Positions 57,857 to 64,000 of a stretch of DNA of 64,000 nt are shown here, piece after piece. Source of the DNA: Stictocephala bisonia (lineage: Eukaryota > Arthropoda > Insecta > Hemiptera > Membracidae). The translations under genes were made by a program, and so were the position numbers. Position 1 is the first letter of the stretch; the number at the start of each line of letters is the position of its first letter. The stretch is taken from positions 3,575,057 to 3,639,056 of the forward strand of contig JAQJVL010000045.1 in assembly GCA_035578905.1 (NCBI GenBank), in the 5' to 3' direction. The notes beneath the pieces are model-generated. The model did no database searches and was not told the DNA's origin. It saw only the letters and a program-made list of their open reading frames with translations.

Positions 57857-58437
57857 GGAGGAAAAAGGTAGCCCGGTGATTTAAGGCCCGGGAAATTATG
57901 ACGAACCCATGATGATAGGAAGCCGGGTGATTTAGGGCCTGGGCAATTGGAAGGAACTCTTTAAGAGGTATGCCCGTGATTTAGGGCCTGGGTAACTATG
58001 AGGAATCCTTTGAGAGGTAGCCCGGTGATTTAGGACCTGGGTAATTATGAGGAACCCATTATAATAGGAAGCTTCGTGATTTAGAGCCTGGGTTGTTATG
58101 AGGAACCCATGATGATGATGAAGCCGGGTGATTTAGGGCCTGGGCAATTGGAAGGAACCCTTTAAGAGGTATGCCCGTGATTTAGGGCCTGGGTAACTAT
58201 GAGGAATCCTTTGAGAGGTAGCCCGGTGATTTAGGACCTGGGTAATTATGAGGAACCCATGATAATAGGAAGCTTCGTGATTTAGAGCCTGGGTTGTTAT
58301 GAGGAACCCATGATGATATGTAACCAGTGATTTAGGGCCTGAGTTATTATGAGGAACCCATGATGATAGGAAGCCGGGTGATTTAGGGCCTGGGTAATTA
58401 TGAGGAACCCTTTAAGAGGTAACCCGGTGATTTCAAC
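57857..58437. repeat. About 50-bp tandem array with a 201-bp higher-order unit
   Basis: Units 'CCGGTGATTTAGGGCCTGGG' plus 'TAATTATGAGGAACCCAT'. The four-unit block starting 57920 is repeated at 58121. The array is bracketed by direct repeats of about 75 bp (57797-57870 and 58439-58515: 'ATGATAGCTAAGTGTTGTAC', 'CTCAGACA-GTGG-GGAAAAA'). Confidence 0.9.
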
Positions 58438-58515
58438 TACAGTATTTACTTTGAGGTCACTATCATGAATGATGATAGCTAAGTGTTGTACTCACACTCA
58501 GACAAGTGGCGGAAA

Positions 58516-59041
58516 AACCAGATGACCGTTGTTTCCTATAGGTATTGCACAAGATCAGCAGACAAGACCGATGAACCAATTTCAAATACCTGGGCAGGTA
58601 TTGGACCTGTAAGGGTGAACTCAATTATGCTGTTAACTGATGCGTAAAACCTGCCTGGACGAGTTGACACTTACTTCCAGGAATATAGATCCTGGACGAG
58701 TTAGCACGCAACCCAGCCAGTAAGCCCCATTTCTTAAAGGGCGTGTAGATTTATTTGACACATGAGAGTTCAACTGGTCGGTGCCTTGGCCAGTGGGTTA
58801 TTATATTGATAGAGGATAGAAAATGTACCTCTATAATTCGCCAATGTCACCTCATCTTATTCAAAACACGAGGGAAAATACATAAACCCATCATGTAAGG
58901 GAGGAAATCTTTAATTAATATAACATGGGTATTTTGACTGTTATAATATAAAGAGGAAAATTTCGGCACTTGAAGTTACAAGTTAGACCTGAAAAGAATT
59001 CACAAAATATTAAATCATAGAGCTTATTAATTAATATACTT
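58516..59041. other. Unrecognised DNA downstream of the lectin exon
   Basis: Moderately GC-rich up to about 58800 ('CCTGGACGAGTTGACACTTA', 'CCTGGACGAGTTAGCACGC' form a short direct repeat), then AT-rich. No gene supported. Confidence 0.4.
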
Positions 59042-59302
59042 TTAACACTTGCTGTGGGAATCACAACACTGCATGTAAACTTTGTACTCGCATACAAATT
59101 TCTATATAATTCCACAGGGAAGATCGTTCCACTTGAGCTGATAGGCATCCCAGAGGGAAACAACGATCATCAACTATAATGTTGGGCTCGCTCGGCCCCC
59201 AGTCAGTAAAGTTCATTTCACGCCCTGTCGCCAACCACCGCCAATCTTTATATTCACCTGTCCCTCCTATCCAGAGATTTGGTAGCATAGTGTGTTTGGG
59301 AT
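59042..59302 (-). pseudogene. C-type lectin domain, C-terminal exon, broken
   Basis: Minus strand, acceptor 'TTTTTTTCTTGTAG' then 'LPNLWIGGTGEYKDWRWLAT' and 'NFTDWGPSEPN', the long-loop region of a C-type lectin with the mannose-type EPN calcium motif. The frame then continues 'VDDRCFPLG', where a one-base shift near 59149-59151 moves the reading to 'DAYQLKWNDLPC' (WND motif and cysteine), followed by an in-frame TAG and then 'KFVCEY', the usual domain end. Both halves are well conserved, so the break is recent or a base-call error. Insect C-type lectins bind microbial or self sugars. The N-terminal exons are not visible upstream. Confidence 0.75.
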
Positions 59303-60109
59303 CTACAAGAAAAAAAATAAAACTTTGCACACAATTAGAACAAATCCATTTCTTCAGTTATTTACAATCCGATTGTTACAAATGAAGTATCAAAAGATTT
59401 GCCTCTTTTTAGGCTAAATATTAGGTATTATAACAATTGTTTGTTTCTGCTTTGTGTTCATGAAATGTAGCATTAACATTTTTAAACGTCCACTATTTTG
59501 AAACAGATAAAAACAATATTTTATACTTTTAGAGTAAATTAAGTGGTGGGAATTTCAATATTTGTGTCAAGTGTCGAGACTACAGCTAATACTGTTTAGG
59601 AGATATGGTATGTTTTATAGAACACACATACAGACAGACGCCAAACTAAGAGTGATAAGACACATCTTCATAGGAACGTTTATGTTCATTTTTACCTATT
59701 TAATCATTTCCTGAAGTTTTTCCACACACTTATCAAACACTCTGTATGTAATAAGATTATTAAAACTTTGATAAATTAATTAAATCAAAGATAGTTTTAT
59801 ATGCATTTCAAATTTAGCATCCGAAATATTTTAACTATGACTGAGCCTCAAACTAGGTGTTTGTGCTCAAAAACAAAGATGGTTCTCCTTGAATTTTTTT
59901 TACTTAACGATTTACTGCAAATTTTGGCGAATGCAAATGTTTTCTTAATTTCTGACGACACATTATTTCCATTGTCATAAAAAACTCAAAATCCAATCCT
60001 GTGTTGATTTGTGTTCTTGGATACATTGCTTACTTATCTTTAATAAATTAAAAACATATGGTATTCAACTTTAAACTAATTGCCATCTCAAAATGGTGAT
60101 ACTGTCAGC
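59303..60109. other. AT-rich DNA 5' of the lectin exon
   Basis: No second half of a lectin domain was found here. Confidence 0.4.
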
Positions 60110-60312
60110 GAGTGACGAGAAGTCCTCTGAATTGCATGCCTCTGTGATATTGAAGGTGCTGATTTTTACTGAAACAGCACATTTCATGTGGTGTACATAT
60201 TATTAGTTACTACAGGTACACTACACGACTTGTGCTGATTCAGTGGAAATCAACGTATTCAATATGATAGAAGCATGAAGTTTAGAGGACTTCTCGTGAT
60301 TCGCCAACTATA
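60110..60312. mobile_element. Foldback MITE, about 200 bp
   Basis: Left 'AGTGACGAGAAGTCCTCTGA', right complement 'AATCACGAGAAGTCCTCTAA'. Inner arms 'TGATATTGAAGGTGCTGATT' and 'TGATATTGAATACGTTGATT' (complement) also pair, with a centre near 60212. Confidence 0.82.
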
Positions 60313-60482
60313 ATACGATGGCTTTTTTACATACGATATTGAGGTAGTTTTCTATAAAGTTCTAAGACGATCCAAAGTATAACAATCGTTATCATAATGA
60401 TAACAACTAAATGGCAGAGAAATAGTCCACTTACTTGATAGAACCGATGTCAAACTAACCCTATACTGGCACATATATTTAA

Positions 60483-60570
60483 TTACTAGGGTACACTCTT
60501 GCACGCTTCGCGTGCCAACCTTGTCACTCGCTGTGCTCGATATACCTATAAATGTAATTTACAAATAATA
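60483..60570. repeat. Dispersed repeat with 'TGCACGCTT-GCGT' motif, copy 2
   Basis: 'CTTGCACGCTTCGCGTGCCA' and 'CACTCGCTGTGCTCG', matching 17110-17235. The AT-rich DNA that follows also matches weakly to 'TCTCACTCACAC'. Confidence 0.5.
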
Positions 60571-61014
60571 GTAGATTAACTGTATAACATGAAATAACAA
60601 TATTAAATTTATTTACAGTATCTCACTCACACTACTTGAGTTGCACCTATTTATTAGTGCGGGCTATTACTTAGACTATTTCAAACGTGTTCATTTCATT
60701 TGTTTTTGTTTAACAGCTGAAGATAAAACTCTTAATGCATCAATAGTATAATGTTAAACATACAAAATAAACATATTCATTTATTTACAAAACAGCTGTT
60801 ATTTATTTACTAAAATCAATTAAATGTTATCGTTATGGAACTTCTTTTAGGGGTGGTTTCTTACCCTTAAGAGTATTTTATCAAGATGAAAATAGTTTTT
60901 TCTATTTAAGACCTAAGGAATCAGTGTACTCAATTTCAGCTCTCTACCTACATTTAAAGTTGGAGAATTAGTGATTAGTGAGTGAGGGCCTTTTATACAG
61001 GGTGTCCCTCAACT

Positions 61015-63330
61015 CTCTGACGATCTTTTTAGGTATTGATTGTGGGTAAAAAACAAGACATAATATCATATTTAGAAATTCCAAATCACCTTTGGTACCA
61101 TTTTGTATTTTTTTGGAATTATTTTTTTATTTTTAAAAATATTTAGCCTACAGAGTTCAAATTTTGTATAAACATTAATAAAAATCTGTTCTTACTTTAA
61201 AACAAATCAAAACCCTTTTCAAATATTTTAAAAATGGCTCTTTGAAATGTTTGATCCTTAATAACTTTTGAAAGGTAGTAAATACAAAGAAATCACTAAA
61301 ATACCTTTTTTTCAAATTAAATTTGCAATCCAGAAAAGTACATTTCAATAAAATCGGATGACAAACAATCGATATTTGAGTATTATTGTATTTAATAATG
61401 TACGCGTCAAGTTGTAGGCCTACAGCCATGGTGCCGTGCCGCGCGAGTCAAACACCACGATACATCAAATAAAATCATGACATCTTGATTTGTATCAGTA
61501 CAGAGTTGTACATTAAATAGCGTCACTAAATTTATTGTATAAACTAAATTAACTTATTACTAAGAACTAAAATATTCGTCCACAAAATATAAAGATTTTG
61601 AAATAAGGTACGATTTAACCAGGGATTTAAAATTTACAGAGGTAAATTTATTTTTAATATGATAAGGTAGAGCATTTATAAACTTCACACCCATTACTGA
61701 AGTTTTCTTTTTAAATAACTCTAGCCTGTGGTTGGGTACAACTATCGCCATTTTACTCCTTGTATTGCAAAAGTGTATGTCAGTGAGTTTCCACTTCACT
61801 GAAGTGGTCTCTAACATACATTATACAACTTAAAATATACAAGCCAAATACCGTTAATATTTGCAAACTTTGGAAATGACTCCTTACAGAATCAGTAGCT
61901 CTTAATTTTAATATTATTCTGATTGCCTTTTTTTCAGCACTAATATATGTGACTGTATGTGAGCATGAAATATTAATTTTAATGTTGGTTCACTGCATAG
62001 GACTGACATTCTTCTCAATGCAAACAAGCCTGAATTAATTTTTGAAATAATGTGCTCTACATGACTGCACCAGCTGAGAATACTGTCAATTAACAAACCT
62101 AGAAATTTCGTGTTATCAATTTTTTCAACTTTTTCCGTTCCGATATTGATATTTGGTTTAACCTGATTCTTGTTTTGAACTGTAGAGAAGTGAATATATT
62201 TAGTTTTCCGAGGATTTAGTAACATATTGTCATTGCAGAAAAAGTTTTGAAATTTGTCCAACTCTAAGTTTGCTTCTCGCTCCAATTCACTGGCTGTTTT
62301 AGCTGATACTATTAAGTTTTAGTCGTCAGGATACAAGAACAGGCCTTTTGGAACACTTTGTACTTTAATAAGCAATGAAGGCATATCTTTTAGATAACAG
62401 GCAATGGGGGAAATGTGCAGATGATTTTCGTTGTTATTAAATTAAAAATTAATTTCAACCCTAAGTAGTACCCTAATAACTAAAATTGTTGTAAATTATA
62501 GGTTGGTAGAATTATTTAAGGGGTTGGAATTATTAATGAAGAAAAATAATTTTCTGCTGTGCGCTAGTCGCTTTCCAATAGTTTTTTTCTTTACAATGAA
62601 ATGAGAGAACATTTTAAGCATAGTTCGCAATGAAAATTAATTAAATTAAAGTTTCAATATATAATCTAATGCTTTTTTAATTTTACTTGTTTTTATGTTT
62701 ACTAACTGCTATGCATCACAAATAAATTTTAAAACAAATTTTGTTTTTATGGCACTGCTTAAGGTTAAAATTAATTTTAAAGAAAATCATCTGCAACTTT
62801 CTTCCCGTTGCCTTCTAGGGACATTTTTATTACAATAACGTCACAAATCACTTTATTGTGATGTTTTGAATGTAAGTAATCAGAATATATCCCTGATGTA
62901 TTGCTGTGGTTGACTCGCGCCGTACGGCACAATGGCTGTACACATTCACGCGTGAATGATTAAATAAAAAAAATCCTCAAATCTTGGTTGTTTGTCATTC
63001 GATTTCATTCAACTTTACTTTTTTGGATTACAAATTTAGTTTGCTAAACAAAGGTATTCTGGTAATTTCTTTGTATTCCTTTCCTTTCAAAGATTTTTAA
63101 GGATCAAACATTTCAAAGAACCGCCATTTTGAAAATAAATTAAAAGAGTTTTTGATTGTTTTATTTAAGTAAGACAAAGGGTTTTTAATGTGTTTTACTA
63201 AAAATAAAATAGTGTTTGTAAAAAATACAAAATGGTGGCTGTACGGGTACCGAAGGTGACTTGGAATTTTTAAATGTGATATTATGTCTTGATTTTGACC
63301 CACGATTAATACCTGAAAAGATCCTCAGAG
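61015..63330. mobile_element. Palindromic element with about 470-bp inverted arms enclosing a LINE fragment
   Basis: The left arm 61015-61490 ('CTCTGACGATC', 'AAGACATAATATCA', 'CTTTGAAATGTTTGATCCTT', 'GTGCCGTGCCGCGCGAGTCA') is matched in complement by 62855-63330. An 'ACAGGGTGTCCC' end at 61007 precedes the left arm, similar to the end at 22005. No transposase; the interior is a LINE relic. Confidence 0.85.
61560..62425 (-). mobile_element. LINE RT thumb and C-terminal fragment inside the palindrome
   Basis: Minus strand. The degraded palm box survives as 'DD' then a stop then 'NLIVSAKTASELE' (about 62290-62330). Then 'NMLLNPRKTKYIHF', 'NTKFLGLLIDSILSWCSHVE' and 'KINSGLFALRRMSVLC' (61914-62285), then 'VVPNHRLELFKKKTSVMGVK' and 'SLVKSYLISKSLYFVDEYF' (61560-61817), the protein end. 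Interrupted and 5'-truncated. Confidence 0.88.
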
Positions 63331-63884
63331 GTGTATATAGACCTCTGCCCAATATATATTCACATAAATATTGCTTTTATAACCTTGAATTGTGCATGAA
63401 GATAACTTCTTTGAAGTTGAAATTTACACCCACTGCAACGATAAATCATTTTAAATGAACTACATGTATATATTTATCTTAGCACAGTTTTTGAAGGCTA
63501 CGATTTCACAAAGGAATAATACCATACATAATATGTATAGACTGTGAGATAGATATTTATATTAAAAAGTTTCTCATAGAATGGAATTTATAAGCCCAAT
63601 ATAAACTCAAAAGTTTAATTTTAAAAACAATAAGTATCATAATTAAAAAAAAACCACCAATAAGATCTTAGTGATATTATTAAATTACATATTTTTTCAC
63701 GTTAAAAATAGGGGTTTGGATGTTAAAAAAATATTTATTTCAGAATTTTACAATCAGTTATTTATTTAAAATATTTACTTTAAAACCACTCCTAATTAAT
63801 TACACTGTCGTTTATTTATTCAAACATATTTTAGGACCATTATAAACTCAATAAATGTTAATTCACCTTTTGACCTTAGATTAT
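63331..63884. other. AT-rich DNA
   Basis: Nothing supported. Confidence 0.4.
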
Positions 63885-64000
63885 GCTATGGCTGAGGCAT
63901 CAAACTGAGAAGCCAGGTCCAAAGTTCGAATCCCCAACTGAGCTTACGGTCGATACTTCACCCATTGAGTAAATTTCCGCAGATACCTGCAGGGCCATGT
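63885..64000 (+). mobile_element. tRNA-derived SINE head, cut by the window edge
   Basis: A-box-like 'TATGGCTGAGGCATCAAAC' and B-box 'AAAGTTCGAATCCCCAAC' about 40 bases apart, followed by non-tRNA sequence. Confidence 0.55.

Overview
This is a window of nuclear DNA from an arthropod, almost certainly an insect. The evidence is a run of the TTAGG telomere-type pentamer (23016-23096), spliced genes with GT-AG introns, genes of the insect immune repertoire, and many non-LTR retrotransposons, tRNA-derived SINEs and long-TIR foldback elements in AT-rich DNA. A hemipteran-type genome would fit, but I cannot fix the order from sequence alone.

The main content is a cluster of four peptidoglycan-recognition-protein (PGRP, Amidase_2 fold) genes that I assembled exon by exon: A (complement, 24305 to 14766), D (plus, 36667 to 39595), B (complement, 46950 to 40798) and C (complement, 55547 to 51386). 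All four share the same architecture. A first PGRP exon ends in phase 2 at the codon after 'DIRY/DIRF', a middle exon of exactly 128 nt carries the 'YEGRGW' block, and a short last exon follows. All four have lost the zinc-binding His of the 'HHT' motif, replaced it with an 'N-T/S-x-T/S' motif, and end before the 'GHRQ...CPG' zinc ligands. They look like a young family of non-catalytic, C-terminally shortened PGRPs. Gene A gains a 5' exon at 24247-24305 whose phase fits exactly, giving a 192-residue protein with no signal peptide. A broken C-type lectin exon (EPN/WND type) lies beyond gene C at 59042-59302.

To the left are two single-exon, unrecognised genes on the plus strand (4983-5258, 91 aa; 9969-10811, 280 aa with a recent internal duplication) that share an 'EDPRG' motif.

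The rest is mostly repeats. Tandem arrays: a 52-bp satellite (11706-13276), a 9.3-kb 83-bp satellite with higher-order structure between genes A and D (26618-35888), a dispersed 35-bp minisatellite (main array 18668-19478, small copies elsewhere), and private minisatellites in introns of B (30 bp) and C (21 bp). Interspersed elements: decayed LINEs, at least two SINE families, several MITEs, and three large palindromic elements (22005-23362, 42005-45071, 61015-63330). Two of these enclose LINE ORF2 fragments. The third holds a MITE carrying the TTAGG run, inserted with a perfect 9-bp target duplication.
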